From Pseudomonas anguilliseptica (GTDB lineage: Bacteria > Pseudomonadota > Gammaproteobacteria > Pseudomonadales > Pseudomonadaceae), in assembly GCF_021375795.1 (NCBI RefSeq), contig NZ_JAEIOI010000001.1, positions 310,001 through 374,000 of the forward strand: DNA of 64,000 bases, read 5' to 3'. Below the pieces are notes generated by a model that was not told the DNA's origin, searched no databases, and saw only the letters and a program-made list of their open reading frames with translations. The translations under genes and the position numbers were made by a program. The stretch's first letter is position 1, and every line of letters starts with the position of its first letter. Below, piece by piece: positions 47,863 through 57,902 of this stretch.

Positions 47863-47889
47863 GAACTTGTACCGCGGTATAAAGTCCCA
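47863..47889 (+). promoter_or_regulatory. AlgU/RpoE-type promoter candidate for rpoH
   Basis: GAACTT (47863-47868) and TCCCA (47885-47889) are 16 bases apart and lie ~50 bases before rpoH. This fits the extracytoplasmic sigma pattern GAACTT-N16/17-TCxxA. P. aeruginosa rpoH is known to have an AlgU-dependent promoter, so the match is expected. Confidence 0.65.
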
Positions 47890-47937
47890 TGGGGCAGTGC
47901 TAGACTGCTCCACGATCTCGTAAGTCGGAGGATTCAA

Positions 47938-48792
<855 letters not shown>

Positions 48793-48811
48793 TCAGCAGG
48801 CAGCATGTCAC

Positions 48812-48841
48812 AAAAAAGCCGCACTCAGGTGCGGCTTTTTT
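48812..48841 (+). terminator. Rho-independent terminator after rpoH
   Basis: Thirteen-base perfect arms (48812-48824 and 48829-48841) surround a TCAG loop and include six A and six T at the ends. It separates rpoH from convergent mtgA and could act both ways. Confidence 0.92.
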
Positions 48842-48853
48842 ATGCCTGAAGAA

Positions 48854-49585
48854 TTATGGCAGCCAGCTTGGCCACCACTCGGGCCGCTTGGGTTGCAGGC
48901 GATTGAGGTAATGACTGCCGCCCAGTTGCCACATCTGCTGGCGAATCCAGCTGGCTCGGCGACTGATGTGTGCACTTGGGCGGCTGGCGCTCCACTCGCG
49001 TGGGTTGGGTAGCACGGCCGCCAGCAAGCTGGCCTGTTGGCGGCTCATGTACGGCGCGCCGCGCTGGAAATGATGGCGCGCCGCTGCCTCGGCGCCGAAC
49101 ACACCATCACCCCATTCGACGCTGTTGAGGTACACCTCAAGAATCCGCTGTTTGGGCCAGAGCAGTTCAATCAGGCCGGTAAACCACACTTCGATACCCT
49201 TGCGCAGCCAACTGCGGCCGGACCAGAGAAACAGGTTCTTCGCCACTTGCTGGCTAAGGGTACTGGCGCCGCGCAGCGAGCCACCTTGCTGGTTGTGCTG
49301 CAGAGCGGCCTGGATGGCTGTGACGTCGAAGCCCCAGTGCTCGGCGAACTTCTGATCCTCAGCGGCAATCACTGCCATCTTCAGGTCGTCTGGCAGCTCC
49401 GCCCAGGGACGCCAACTGCGTTGCAGGTCGATGGGGTTGCCGTCGCCCCAGGACTCGATCTTGCGCTCGACCATCAGCGCGGTGCCGGGTGGCGGTACCC
49501 AGCGCAGTAACAACACCAGCAGAACCGAGCCGACGATCAGCCAGAGCAGGAGTTTGAGCAGGCGACGGAGGAGGGATCGAAACAT
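48854..49585 (-). CDS. mtgA: Monofunctional peptidoglycan glycosyltransferase MtgA
   Basis: MtgA polymerises lipid II into glycan strands without transpeptidation. The 243-residue protein has an N-terminal membrane anchor (LLLWLIVGSVLLVLLLRWV) and a GT51 domain. EDQKFAEHWGFD holds the catalytic glutamate, and GASTLSQQVAKNLFLW and YLNSVEWGDGVFGAEAA follow. ATG 49585 (MFRSLLRR) is chosen; the frame extends 23 codons further upstream, past the divergent DUF423 start. It converges on rpoH at a terminator. Confidence 0.94.
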   Translation of the reverse strand: MFRSLLRRLLKLLLWLIVGSVLLVLLLRWVPPPGTALMVERKIESWGDGNPIDLQRSWRPWAELPDDLKMAVIAAEDQKFAEHWGFDVTAIQAALQHNQQGGSLRGASTLSQQVAKNLFLWSGRSWLRKGIEVWFTGLIELLWPKQRILEVYLNSVEWGDGVFGAEAAARHHFQRGAPYMSRQQASLLAAVLPNPREWSASRPSAHISRRASWIRQQMWQLGGSHYLNRLQPKRPEWWPSWLP

Positions 49586-49652
49586 GCGTGCTTGGCCGGG
49601 ATGAGTTTGCCGGCCATTATAGCCAGCCCTATTTATATAGCTGGAGTGATGC

Positions 49653-50039
49653 ATGGCTCGTCTGTGGTTATTGCTGTCTGCCTGCGCCGGTTTTACTGGT
49701 GTTGCCCTCGGTGCCTTTGCCGCCCATGGACTGAAGAGCCAGCTGACACCGGCCTATCTCGCGGTGTTTCAAACCGGTACCCATTACCAGCTGGTTCACG
49801 CCTTGGCGCTGTTCGGGGTTGGCTTGTTAGCCATCCTGCGGCCCGCGCCGCTGGTCAATTGCGCCGGCGCGCTGTTTACCCTGGGTATCGCGCTGTTTTC
49901 CGGCAGCCTGTATGCACTGACCTTGAGCGGTATCAGTGCGTTGGGCATGGTCACGCCCTTCGGTGGTGTGGCATTTCTCGCCGGCTGGCTGTGTCTGGGT
50001 CTGGCGGCCTGGAAGCTGGGTGCGCGCAGTAACGCCTGA
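49653..50039 (+). CDS. DUF423 family membrane protein
   Basis: This 128-residue protein has four hydrophobic segments. The N-terminal LSACAGFTGVALGAFAAHGLK and YQLVHALALFGVG are characteristic of the DUF423/YgdD family. Members are small inner-membrane proteins of unknown function. It is divergent from mtgA, with the start codons about 70 bases apart. thiS follows after about 100 bases with its own promoter candidate. Confidence 0.88.
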   Translation: MARLWLLLSACAGFTGVALGAFAAHGLKSQLTPAYLAVFQTGTHYQLVHALALFGVGLLAILRPAPLVNCAGALFTLGIALFSGSLYALTLSGISALGMVTPFGGVAFLAGWLCLGLAAWKLGARSNA

Positions 50040-50079
50040 CCCATAAGTCAGAAAGCAGGACGAGCGGCAGCCTTTAGCC

Positions 50080-50108
50080 TTGGTCAGCGCCCATGATCAG
50101 GCTAGAAT
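50080..50108 (+). promoter_or_regulatory. Candidate sigma-70 promoter for thiS-thiG
   Basis: TTGGTC (50080-50085) and TAGAAT (50103-50108) are 17 bases apart and 33 bases before thiS. The leader is then too short for a TPP riboswitch. Confidence 0.6.
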
Positions 50109-50141
50109 GCCGGCCCTTTTCCCAGTTGTGACCAACCCGTC

Positions 50142-50342
50142 ATGCGTATTCAGTTAAACGGTGAAGCATTCGAATTGCCCGACGGGGAAACCGTCGCCGG
50201 GTTGATCGAGCGTCTGGATCTGGCCGGACGGCGCGTGGCGGTTGAGCTCAATCTGGATATCGTGCCGCGCAGCCAGCACGCCACCACCGCCTTGCGCGAG
50301 GGTGACCAGGTTGAAGTGGTCCATGCCATTGGCGGTGGTTGA
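50142..50342 (+). CDS. thiS: Sulfur carrier protein ThiS
   Basis: ThiS is the ubiquitin-like sulfur donor for the thiazole part of thiamin. The 66-residue protein has the beta-grasp pattern (VAVELNLDIVPRSQH) and ends in Gly-Gly (HAIGGG), which is adenylated and thiocarboxylated. thiG follows 57 bases downstream. The pair is conserved in Pseudomonas. Confidence 0.95.
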   Translation: MRIQLNGEAFELPDGETVAGLIERLDLAGRRVAVELNLDIVPRSQHATTALREGDQVEVVHAIGGG

Positions 50343-50399
50343 CCCCCGCTCATCGGTTTATCGCGTTCAGACAGCCGCCCACCTTCACGAGGATTACCC

Positions 50400-51194
50400 A
50401 TGAGCCATGCGCCCAGCGACAAGCCCTTTACCCTGGCCGGCCGTACCTATCAGTCGCGCCTGCTGGTCGGTACCGGCAAGTACAAGGACCTCGAGGAAAC
50501 CCGCCTGGCCATTGAGGCCTCGGGTGCCGAAATCGTCACCGTGGCGGTGCGCCGCACCAATATCGGGCAGAACCCGGGCGAGCCGAACCTGCTGGATGTG
50601 ATCTCGCCGGACAAATACACCATCCTGCCGAACACCGCCGGTTGCTACGACGCCGTTGAGGCGGTGCGTACCTGCCGTCTGGCTCGCGAGCTGCTCGACG
50701 GCCACAAGCTGGTCAAGCTGGAAGTATTGGCCGACCAGAAAACCCTGTTCCCCAACGTGATCGAAACCCTCAAGGCTGCCGAAGTGCTGGTCAAGGACGG
50801 CTTCGACGTGATGGTGTACACCAGCGATGACCCGATCATCGCCCGTGAACTGGCGGCCATGGGCTGCATCGCGGTGATGCCGTTGGCCGGGCTGATCGGC
50901 ACCGGGCTGGGCATCTGCAATCCGTACAACCTGCGCATCATCCTCGAAGAGGCTAGCGTTCCGGTATTGGTCGATGCCGGTGTCGGCACCGCGTCCGATG
51001 CCACGATTGCCATGGAACTGGGCTGCGAGGCGGTGTTGATGAACAGCGCGATTGCCCATGCGCAGAACCCGATCCTGATGGGCGAGGCGATGAAGCACGC
51101 GATCATCGCCGGGCGCATGGCCTACCTGGCCGGACGCATGCCGAGAAAACTTTATGCCAGCGCTTCGTCGCCGCTGGATGGCCTGATCAAGTAA
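50400..51194 (+). CDS. thiG: Thiazole synthase ThiG
   Basis: ThiG forms the thiazole phosphate ring from deoxyxylulose phosphate, dehydroglycine and ThiS thiocarboxylate. The 264-residue TIM-barrel shows [21 protein letters not shown], the Schiff-base lysine region [16 protein letters not shown], and [22 protein letters not shown] precedes the ATG. trmB follows after 9 bases, so thiS-thiG-trmB form one operon. Confidence 0.97.
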   Translation: MSHAPSDKPFTLAGRTYQSRLLVGTGKYKDLEETRLAIEASGAEIVTVAVRRTNIGQNPGEPNLLDVISPDKYTILPNTAGCYDAVEAVRTCRLARELLDGHKLVKLEVLADQKTLFPNVIETLKAAEVLVKDGFDVMVYTSDDPIIARELAAMGCIAVMPLAGLIGTGLGICNPYNLRIILEEASVPVLVDAGVGTASDATIAMELGCEAVLMNSAIAHAQNPILMGEAMKHAIIAGRMAYLAGRMPRKLYASASSPLDGLIK

Positions 51195-51203
51195 GAGCAC
51201 AGC

Positions 51204-51923
51204 ATGACTGATTTGCCACAACAGCCCGAGTCGGCTGAAGACACCTCCAAGCATCGCGCGATCAAGAGTTTCGTGATGCGCGCCGGGCGTATGACCGAAG
51301 GCCAGCAACGTGGCCTCGATCAGGGCTGGCCGAAGTTCGGTCTGCAACTGGAGGATGGCCTGCGCGATTTCGACCAGGTGTTCGGTCGCAGTGCACCGCG
51401 TACCTTCGAGATTGGCTTCGGCATGGGCCATTCCACCCTGGAAATGGCCGCCGCCTCGCCCGAGCAGGACTTTATCGGCGTGGAAGTGCACCGTCCGGGT
51501 GTTGGCGCGCTGCTCAACGGCCTGATGACGCAGAACCTAAGCAATATGCGCGTCTACAGCTGCGATGCGATGGACGTGCTGCGTAACTGCGTGGCCGACG
51601 CCAGTCTGGATCGGCTGCTGCTATTCTTCCCAGACCCCTGGCATAAGGCCAAGCACAACAAGCGGCGTATCGTGCAACCAGCGTTTGCCGAGCTGGTGCG
51701 GCAGAAGCTCAAGGTCGGCGGTGTGCTGCACATGGCCACCGACTGGCAGCCCTATGCTGAATACATGCTGGAAGTGATGAACGCGGCACCCGGCTATCAG
51801 AACCTGGCCGCCGATGGTCAGTATGTGCCACGCCCGACAGAACGCCCGACTACCAAGTTCGAGCGTCGTGGCGAGCGGTTGGGGCATGGCGTATGGGATT
51901 TGAAGTTCCAGCGCATTGACTGA
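51204..51923 (+). CDS. trmB: tRNA (guanine-46-N7)-methyltransferase TrmB
   Basis: TrmB makes m7G46 in tRNAs. The 239-residue protein has the SAM site [15 protein letters not shown], the [14 protein letters not shown] catalytic motif, and the C-terminal [19 protein letters not shown] substrate loop. It overlaps nothing and lies 9 bases after thiG. The adjoining 182 bases up to the DUF1329 gene hold no recognisable gene. Confidence 0.96.
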   Translation: MTDLPQQPESAEDTSKHRAIKSFVMRAGRMTEGQQRGLDQGWPKFGLQLEDGLRDFDQVFGRSAPRTFEIGFGMGHSTLEMAAASPEQDFIGVEVHRPGVGALLNGLMTQNLSNMRVYSCDAMDVLRNCVADASLDRLLLFFPDPWHKAKHNKRRIVQPAFAELVRQKLKVGGVLHMATDWQPYAEYMLEVMNAAPGYQNLAADGQYVPRPTERPTTKFERRGERLGHGVWDLKFQRID

Positions 51924-52105
51924 TTGATCCACGCGCTGAGGTAACGGCGCAGCAAGACCATAAGCCCAGGGATGACTGCACTAGATCGGACTAATCCGAC
52001 GCCCGCCAGGATGGCTCCTCACCAAGACGGCATATTTACCCGGCTACCACAGTCGGGTCATAAGAACAGCAGCCCTGCCTCTGGCCAGGTTGCGAGGAGA
52101 TCGCT

Positions 52106-53449
52106 GTGTTGAGAACGCTTTCAATTCTGCTGCTGGCAACCTGCGCGCTACAGGCGCAGGCCAAAGTCGACAGTGCTCAGGCTGCACGCCTGGGCCAGGA
52201 CCTGACGCCGCTGGGCGGTGAGCGCGCGGGTAACGCCGCCGGCACCATCCCCGCCTGGGACGGTGGCCTGGCGCAGCCGCCGGCCAACTACCAACCTGGC
52301 ATGCACCACCCGGACCCTTACAGCGCTGATGTGCCCCTGTACCAGGTCAACAGCCAGAACCTGGCGCAGTACCAGGCGCAGCTGCCGGCCGGCCTCAAGG
52401 CACTGCTGGAAAAGAACCCGGACTACGCCCTGCGCGTATTCCCGACCCGTCGCAGTGCGGTCGCGCCGCAGCGGATCTATGACGCCACACGCTTCAATGC
52501 GCTGAACGCCGAGCTGATTTCCGGTGGTAACGGCGTGGCCGGTGTAGCGGCCGGGATTCCTTTCCCGTTGCCGCAGACCGGCCAGGAAGCCATCTGGAAC
52601 CACATCATGCGTTACCGTGGCGACCAGATCAGCTTCGTCACCAACCAGGCCGCAGTACTGAGCAACGGTGCCTATAACCTGCTCAAACTGGAACGTGACA
52701 TCTACTTCCTCTACGGCCGTGAAGGTGTCAGCCCGCAGGATCTGGACAACACCCTGTTCTACTACAAGTACAAGGTGGTTGCGCCGGCCAAGCTCGCCGG
52801 CTCGGCGCTGGTGGTGCAGGAAACCCTCGACCAGGTACTGGCGATCCGCAAGGCCTGGCGTTTCAACCGTGGCGAGCGCCGCGTACGTCGTCTGCCGATG
52901 CTGGCCTACGACACCCTGCAGCCGGACACCAACGGCATGGCCACCGCTGACGTAGTCGACTCCTATAACGGTGCACCGGACCGTTACGAGTGGACCCTGG
53001 TGGGCAAGCAGGAAATGCTGGTGCCTTACAACAGCTACGCCGTGCACCAGAAGGGCATCCCTTACGACAACATCCTGCGCAGTAACACCGTCAACCCGGA
53101 ACTGCTGCGGTATGAGCTGCACCGTGTCTGGGTGGTCGATGCCGAATTGCGCAAGGGTTTCAGTCACCCGTATGCCAAGCGTCGCTTCTACATCGACGAG
53201 GACAGCTGGCAGATTCTCGCCGCCGACCTCTATGACAAGAGCGGCGAGCTGAGCGGTGTGCAGGAAAGCCACCCGATCAGCTACTACGACGTACCGATGT
53301 TCGGCAGCACCCTGGAGACCATCTACGACTTCAAGGGCAAGCGTTACTTTGTCGACGGCCTGGATAACAACGAGCCGATGTACAACTTCAACGCCAAGCT
53401 GACGCCGCGCGATTTCACCCCGCAGGCGCTGCGCCGCGAAGGTAACTGA
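52106..53449 (+). CDS. DUF1329 domain secreted protein
   Basis: This 447-residue protein has a signal peptide (LSILLLATCALQAQA, cleaved before KVDSAQ) and a full DUF1329 domain starting at LGQDLTPLGGERAGNAAGTIPAW. DUF1329 proteins are periplasmic or outer-membrane associated, often paired with DUF1302 and RND/MMPL proteins in lipid or sterol transport. Neither partner is next to it. GTG 52106 follows GAGGAG at 6 bases. It is an accessory insertion relative to my recall of the PAO1 gene order. Confidence 0.88.
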   Translation: MLRTLSILLLATCALQAQAKVDSAQAARLGQDLTPLGGERAGNAAGTIPAWDGGLAQPPANYQPGMHHPDPYSADVPLYQVNSQNLAQYQAQLPAGLKALLEKNPDYALRVFPTRRSAVAPQRIYDATRFNALNAELISGGNGVAGVAAGIPFPLPQTGQEAIWNHIMRYRGDQISFVTNQAAVLSNGAYNLLKLERDIYFLYGREGVSPQDLDNTLFYYKYKVVAPAKLAGSALVVQETLDQVLAIRKAWRFNRGERRVRRLPMLAYDTLQPDTNGMATADVVDSYNGAPDRYEWTLVGKQEMLVPYNSYAVHQKGIPYDNILRSNTVNPELLRYELHRVWVVDAELRKGFSHPYAKRRFYIDEDSWQILAADLYDKSGELSGVQESHPISYYDVPMFGSTLETIYDFKGKRYFVDGLDNNEPMYNFNAKLTPRDFTPQALRREGN

Positions 53450-53464
53450 GCCTCGGTAACCCTG

Positions 53465-53493
53465 AAAAACCGCCTCTTGCAGGCGGTTTTTTT
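53465..53493 (+). terminator. Rho-independent terminator after the DUF1329 gene
   Basis: Arms AAAAACCGCCT (53465-53475) and AGGCGGTTTTT (53481-53491) surround a CTTGC loop, and the T run continues to 53493. It lies 16 bases past the stop. Confidence 0.92.
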
Positions 53494-53627
53494 ATGCCTG
53501 GCGATCACTGGGCTGCGGCTTTGCAGCATTGCTCTGACGATGCCGGGCATTGATGCAGGACAAGGTGCCGGGGAAGCAAGCGACTACAGTCAGGTTCTCT
53601 GTGCTGATCCACACTAGGAGCCTGATC

Positions 53628-54707
53628 ATGAGCATGATGAAAGCAGCGGTGTTTATCGAGCCTGGACGCATCGAACTGGTGGACAAGCCCATTCCGTCCG
53701 TTGGGCTCAATGATGCGCTGGTACGGATCACCACCACGACCATCTGCGGCACCGATGTGCACATCCTCAAGGGTGAGTACCCGGTGGCCAAAGGGCTGAC
53801 CATCGGCCATGAGCCGGTCGGTATCATCGAGAAACTGGGCAGCAACGTGCGGGGCTATCAGGAGGGGCAGCGGGTGATTGCCGGGGCCATCTGCCCCAGC
53901 TTCAGCTCCTACGCCAGCCAGGACGGCTATTCCGCTCAGGATGGCGGTTGTAGCTGCCATGGTTACAAGCCCATGGGCGGCTGGCGCTTCGGCAACAGCA
54001 TCGACGGCACCCAGGCCGAATACGTGCTGGTGCCAGACGCTCAGGGCAACCTGGCTCCGGTGCCGGATGGCCTGACAGACGAGCAGGTGCTGATGTGCCC
54101 GGACATCATGTCCACCGGCTTTGCCGGCGCGGAAGCCGCGAAAATCAAGATTGGTGATGTGGTGGCGGTGTTCGCCCAGGGGCCGATTGGCCTGTGTGCC
54201 ACGGCGGGGGCCAAGCTGCGCGGCGCCAGCTGCATCATCGTGGTCGATGGCGTCGAACAGCGTTTGCAGATTGCCAGGCAGATGGGCGCGGACATCGCCC
54301 TCAATTTCAATCAGGTCGACGTGGTCGAGGAAATTTTGCGCCTGACCGGGGGCCGTGGCGTGGATGCGGCCATCGAAGCACTGGGCCTGCAATCCACCTT
54401 CGAAAGCGCATTGCGTGTGCTCAAGCCCGGCGGCACGTTGTCCAGCCTGGGCGTGTACTCCACGGATCTGGTGATCCCGCTGGCGGCGTTCCATGCCGGT
54501 TTGGGGGACCACAAGATCGTCACCTCACTGTGCCCGGGCGGCAAGGAACGCATGCGCCGGCTGATCAATGTGGTGGCCTCCGGGCGCGTCGATTTCGGCG
54601 CGCTGGTGACGCATCAGTATGTGCTGGATGAGATCGTCGCCGCCTATGACCTCTTCGCACATCAGCGCGATGGCGTACTCAAGGTGGCGATCAAACCGTT
54701 TACTTGA
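53628..54707 (+). CDS. Zinc-dependent alcohol dehydrogenase (MDR superfamily)
   Basis: This 359-residue medium-chain dehydrogenase has the catalytic zinc ligands in TICGTDVH and GHEPVG, and a nucleotide-binding domain with AQGPIGLCATAGAKLRGA and VVDG. The structural-zinc four-cysteine loop is not complete; a CSCHGY patch stands near residue 105. This resembles secondary-alcohol/NADP-dependent bacterial ADHs. AGGAG is 7 bases before ATG 53628; the frame extends further upstream. It is convergent with the DUF3392 gene. Substrate unknown. Confidence 0.87.
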   Translation: MSMMKAAVFIEPGRIELVDKPIPSVGLNDALVRITTTTICGTDVHILKGEYPVAKGLTIGHEPVGIIEKLGSNVRGYQEGQRVIAGAICPSFSSYASQDGYSAQDGGCSCHGYKPMGGWRFGNSIDGTQAEYVLVPDAQGNLAPVPDGLTDEQVLMCPDIMSTGFAGAEAAKIKIGDVVAVFAQGPIGLCATAGAKLRGASCIIVVDGVEQRLQIARQMGADIALNFNQVDVVEEILRLTGGRGVDAAIEALGLQSTFESALRVLKPGGTLSSLGVYSTDLVIPLAAFHAGLGDHKIVTSLCPGGKERMRRLINVVASGRVDFGALVTHQYVLDEIVAAYDLFAHQRDGVLKVAIKPFT

Positions 54708-54715
54708 GTGCTGAT

Positions 54716-55039
54716 TTAGCTGCGGTCGGCGAGGATGCCGATGATAAAGAACACCAGGATCAGCACCGGGGCCAGGGTGAAATTGTTGAAAAAGCCCAGG
54801 CCCTTGGCCAGATACGGCGTGGCGAAGACGATCAGCAGGCCGTAGCCCACCGCGCAGAGCAGCACGAATATCAGTGTGCGGAAGATGAAGTTCATGCTGG
54901 CGGTATTGCGTTGTACCCAGGCGTTGATGCCAGGGCCGAATAGCACCAGCAGGGTGGCCATGATCGCCAGGGAAATATCGTAGAGGTGGCTGCGGCTCCA
55001 GCGCGACAGGGTGACGATCAGGTCGAGTAGCAGGTCCAT
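54716..55039 (-). CDS. DUF3392 family membrane protein
   Basis: This 107-residue protein has three hydrophobic segments (LYDISLAIMATLLVLFGPGI, FRTLIFVLLCAVGYGLLIVF, and FTLAPVLILVFFIIGILA). The family has no assigned function. It ends the long minus-strand run from metX and begins 30 bases after the hemW stop. It is convergent with the alcohol dehydrogenase gene. Confidence 0.86.
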   Translation of the reverse strand: MDLLLDLIVTLSRWSRSHLYDISLAIMATLLVLFGPGINAWVQRNTASMNFIFRTLIFVLLCAVGYGLLIVFATPYLAKGLGFFNNFTLAPVLILVFFIIGILADRS

Positions 55040-55069
55040 CCGGTGTCCTTAGCCGTAGCGGCGTGTACG

Positions 55070-56230
55070 TCAGGGTAGAAAATACTGCAGCAGGTCGTTG
55101 AGAAACAGCTGGCCTTCGCGGGTGGCGCACAAGCATGTCGGATCGCTGTGCAGCAGGCCGCGTTTTTGCGCTTCGATGCGCGCGGCCGCAAGCTGGCTGA
55201 GCGGCAGGCCGGTGCGCTGAGTGAACAATTCGCTGGCGACGCCGTCCGTGAGGCGCAGCACATTCATCAGAAATTCAAAGGGCAGTTCATCTGCGCTAAG
55301 GACGCGCTCGCCGGCGCTGAAGCGCTTGCTGGCGTCGAGGTAGTCCTTGGGGAGGCGGGTTTTCCAGCTGCGGCTGATGCGCCCGTCCGGCTGGCTGAGT
55401 TTGGCGTGAGCACCGGCACCGATGCCAAGAAAGTCGCCGAAGCTCCAGTAATTGAGGTTGTGCCGCGCCGCTTTGCCAGCCTGGGCGTAGGCCGACACTT
55501 CGTACTGCGCGTAACCTTCAGCGGCCAGCAGGGCCTGCCCGGCTTCCTGAATGTCCCAGAGAATATCGTCTTCCGGCACCTCGGGTGGTTGGTTCCAGAA
55601 CACCGTGTTTGGCTCCACCGTCAGCTGATACCAGGACAGGTGTGTCGGCCCCTGGGCAATGGCGGTGCGCAGATCGCTCAGAGCATCCTCGATGGACTGC
55701 TCTGGCAGGCCGTGCATCAGATCCAGGTTGAAGTTGTCGAAGCCGGCAGCACGGGCCATATCGGCGGCGTGCACCGCTTCATCGCCGTCGTGGATGCGAC
55801 CCAGGGCGATCAGTTTGGGCGCCTGGAAACTCTGCACGCCAATCGACAGGCGATTGATGCCCAGGCGGCGGTAGTCCTTGAACTTGGCCTGCTCGAAGGT
55901 GCCGGGGTTGGCTTCCAGGGTAATTTCGATATCGGCGGCAAACGGTATGCGCCGCTCCACGCCCTCAAGCAGGCGGCCGAGGGCCTTGGCGGAAAACAGG
56001 CTGGGGGTGCCGCCGCCAAAGAAGATCGAACTCAGCGGGCGGTTGTATACCTGCGCCAGATCATCATCCAGATCGGCCAGCAGGGCGTCGACGTATTCTT
56101 CTTCCGGCAGGTTGGGCCCGGCGGTGTGGGAGTTGAAGTCGCAATACGGGCACTTCTTCACGCACCAGGGAATGTGCACATAGAGTGCAAGTGGCGGCAG
56201 CGCGAAGCCGCCGCCGGATGCGGTGGTCAT
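55070..56230 (-). CDS. hemW: Heme chaperone HemW
   Basis: HemW is a radical-SAM-type protein that delivers heme, formerly annotated as oxygen-independent coproporphyrinogen oxidase. The 386-residue protein has the cluster motif [10 protein letters not shown] after LYVHIPW, then [16 protein letters not shown] and ITLEANPG. It lacks the extra conserved features of HemN. ATG 56230 is used, giving an ATGA overlap with the rdgB stop; the frame extends 31 codons into rdgB. Confidence 0.93.
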   Translation of the reverse strand: MTTASGGGFALPPLALYVHIPWCVKKCPYCDFNSHTAGPNLPEEEYVDALLADLDDDLAQVYNRPLSSIFFGGGTPSLFSAKALGRLLEGVERRIPFAADIEITLEANPGTFEQAKFKDYRRLGINRLSIGVQSFQAPKLIALGRIHDGDEAVHAADMARAAGFDNFNLDLMHGLPEQSIEDALSDLRTAIAQGPTHLSWYQLTVEPNTVFWNQPPEVPEDDILWDIQEAGQALLAAEGYAQYEVSAYAQAGKAARHNLNYWSFGDFLGIGAGAHAKLSQPDGRISRSWKTRLPKDYLDASKRFSAGERVLSADELPFEFLMNVLRLTDGVASELFTQRTGLPLSQLAAARIEAQKRGLLHSDPTCLCATREGQLFLNDLLQYFLP

Positions 56231-56823
56231 GCCAGGCCCAGCCGCTGTTTCAGCAGGGCCATGGCGCGGGCGCGGTGGCTGATCTGGTTTTTCTCGGCAG
56301 CCGGCAGCTCGGCGCTGGAGCACTCGCGCTCGGGCACCCAGAACAGCGGGTCATAGCCGAAGCCTTCGACGCCCTGTGCGGCGTGCAGGATGCGTCCGTG
56401 CCAGAGACCTTCGCAGATGATCGGCAGCGGATCATCGGCATGCCGCACCAGCGCCAGGCAGCAGACGAACTGCGCGCCGCGTTCGGCGTCCGGCACCTCT
56501 TTCAGCGCTTCGAGCAGCTTGGCGTTGTTCGCCGCGTCACCCTGGCCATCGGCGTAGCGCGCCGAATAGATGCCCGGCGCACCGCCGAGAAAGTCCACGG
56601 CTAGGCCGGAGTCGTCGGCCAGCGCTGGCAGGCCCGACAGACGTGCAGCGTTGCGCGCTTTGAGGATGGCGTTCTCGATAAACGACAGGCCGGTTTCTTC
56701 CGGCTCGACCATCGAGAACTCGCCGACTGAGCGCACACGTACGCTGCTGCCGAGCATGGCTTGCAGCTCCTTGAGTTTGCCGGCGTTATGGCTGGCGAGT
56801 ACAAGCTCGTTGAAATGCATCAT
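56227..56823 (-). CDS. rdgB: RdgB/HAM1 non-canonical purine NTP pyrophosphatase
   Basis: RdgB hydrolyses ITP, dITP and XTP to prevent base misincorporation. The 198-residue protein carries [18 protein letters not shown], the central [38 protein letters not shown], and [12 protein letters not shown]. Its start overlaps the DUF4426 stop by ATGA, and its stop overlaps the hemW start, so three genes are translationally linked. A second ATG follows at once. Confidence 0.96.
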   Translation of the reverse strand: MMHFNELVLASHNAGKLKELQAMLGSSVRVRSVGEFSMVEPEETGLSFIENAILKARNAARLSGLPALADDSGLAVDFLGGAPGIYSARYADGQGDAANNAKLLEALKEVPDAERGAQFVCCLALVRHADDPLPIICEGLWHGRILHAAQGVEGFGYDPLFWVPERECSSAELPAAEKNQISHRARAMALLKQRLGLA

Positions 56824-57239
56824 TCGTCTGGGAAGAATTCCTGGTTGAAGTCGAAGCTGTGTGCCACGCCATCGGCGGCACGCACGTTGATGGTGAAGCG
56901 CAGCATCTCGCGCTGGGTGAAGTTGAATTGCGCCAGGTAATAGATGGCGTCACCTTCATTGACCTGCTTGAAGGTCAGTGGTTGGCTGCGGCCGACCAGG
57001 TCCTTCACTTCGCCACTGACGCTGGCGCTGCTGGCTTTGCCGGCCTTGAGCACGGAGATGTTCACCACACCCTGGGTCTTACTGCGCACCAGGCTGTTGG
57101 CGGCGGCGATGTCCGGCTGCAGAAAGCTGGAATTGAAGGCGATGTAATGCACGTCGAGGTCGCCGAAGGTCTGCTTGCGTTCAGCCAGCGCGGGCAGGCT
57201 CAGGCACAGGGCGATCAACAGTAGCGCGATGCGACGCAT
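56820..57239 (-). CDS. DUF4426 periplasmic protein
   Basis: This 139-residue protein has a signal peptide ([16 protein letters not shown], cleaved before ERKQ). The mature part is a beta-rich domain with [20 protein letters not shown] and ends FNQEFFPDE. The family is found with metW and rdgB in gammaproteobacteria but has no known function. It lies 39 bases after metW and overlaps rdgB by four bases. Confidence 0.88.
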   Translation of the reverse strand: MRRIALLLIALCLSLPALAERKQTFGDLDVHYIAFNSSFLQPDIAAANSLVRSKTQGVVNISVLKAGKASSASVSGEVKDLVGRSQPLTFKQVNEGDAIYYLAQFNFTQREMLRFTINVRAADGVAHSFDFNQEFFPDE

Positions 57240-57278
57240 AAGGGTTCTCCAGGTAGCAAGTCTTGCGAGGCAGATCGT

Positions 57279-57899
57279 CTAGTTGGCGATCTGCACGTCT
57301 TTGGCGGTGGGCCCGCTGATCCGGTAAATGCCGATTTCACCTAACAGATTAGGCCAGATGCGGCTGGCCCAACCGTGCCGGTGGTCGCGGTCCACGGCCA
57401 AACGGTCCATGACTTTCGCACCTTGATCGTGGCAGAGGTTTTCGAAGTCCTCGAAGGTGCAGAAGTGGATGTTCGGCGTGTTGAACCAGGTGTATGGGAG
57501 GAAATCCGACACCGGCATGCGGCCCTTGGTGGTGAGGTACCAGCGGCACTGCCAATGGCCGAAGTTGGGGAAGGTGATGATGCAGGTCTTGCCGACCCGC
57601 AGCATTTCCGCCAGCACCTTGTCCGGGTAATGCAGGGCTTGCAGCGACTGGGTCATGACCACCACGTCGAAGCTGTTGCTGGCGAAGTTGCCCAGCCCCT
57701 TGTCGAGGTTCTGCTCGATCACGTTGACGCCCTTGCTCACGCACTGGGCGATGTTGTCTGCATCGATTTCCAGGCCGTAGCCGGACACCTGCTTGTGTTC
57801 GGCTAGCCAGGCGAGCAACTCGCCATTGCCACAGCCCAGGTCGAGGACACGGCTGCCTGCGGGAATCCACTCTTGGATGATTTCGAGGTCCGCGCGCAT
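57279..57899 (-). CDS. metW: Methionine biosynthesis protein MetW
   Basis: MetW is a small SAM-methyltransferase-fold protein linked to MetX and needed for methionine synthesis in several bacteria. The 206-residue product shows RVLDLGCGNGELLAWLAEH (SAM-binding), DVVVMTQSLQALHYPD and TFPNFGHWQCR. It starts 3 bases after the metX stop. The metX-metW pairing is the diagnostic context. Its precise biochemical role is not settled. Confidence 0.93.
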   Translation of the reverse strand: MRADLEIIQEWIPAGSRVLDLGCGNGELLAWLAEHKQVSGYGLEIDADNIAQCVSKGVNVIEQNLDKGLGNFASNSFDVVVMTQSLQALHYPDKVLAEMLRVGKTCIITFPNFGHWQCRWYLTTKGRMPVSDFLPYTWFNTPNIHFCTFEDFENLCHDQGAKVMDRLAVDRDHRHGWASRIWPNLLGEIGIYRISGPTAKDVQIAN

Positions 57900-57902
57900 G
57901 AC

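Noticed and set aside
50040..50141. TPP riboswitch upstream of thiS
   Set aside because: The leader after the likely promoter is only about 30 bases and no TPP-aptamer core is visible.
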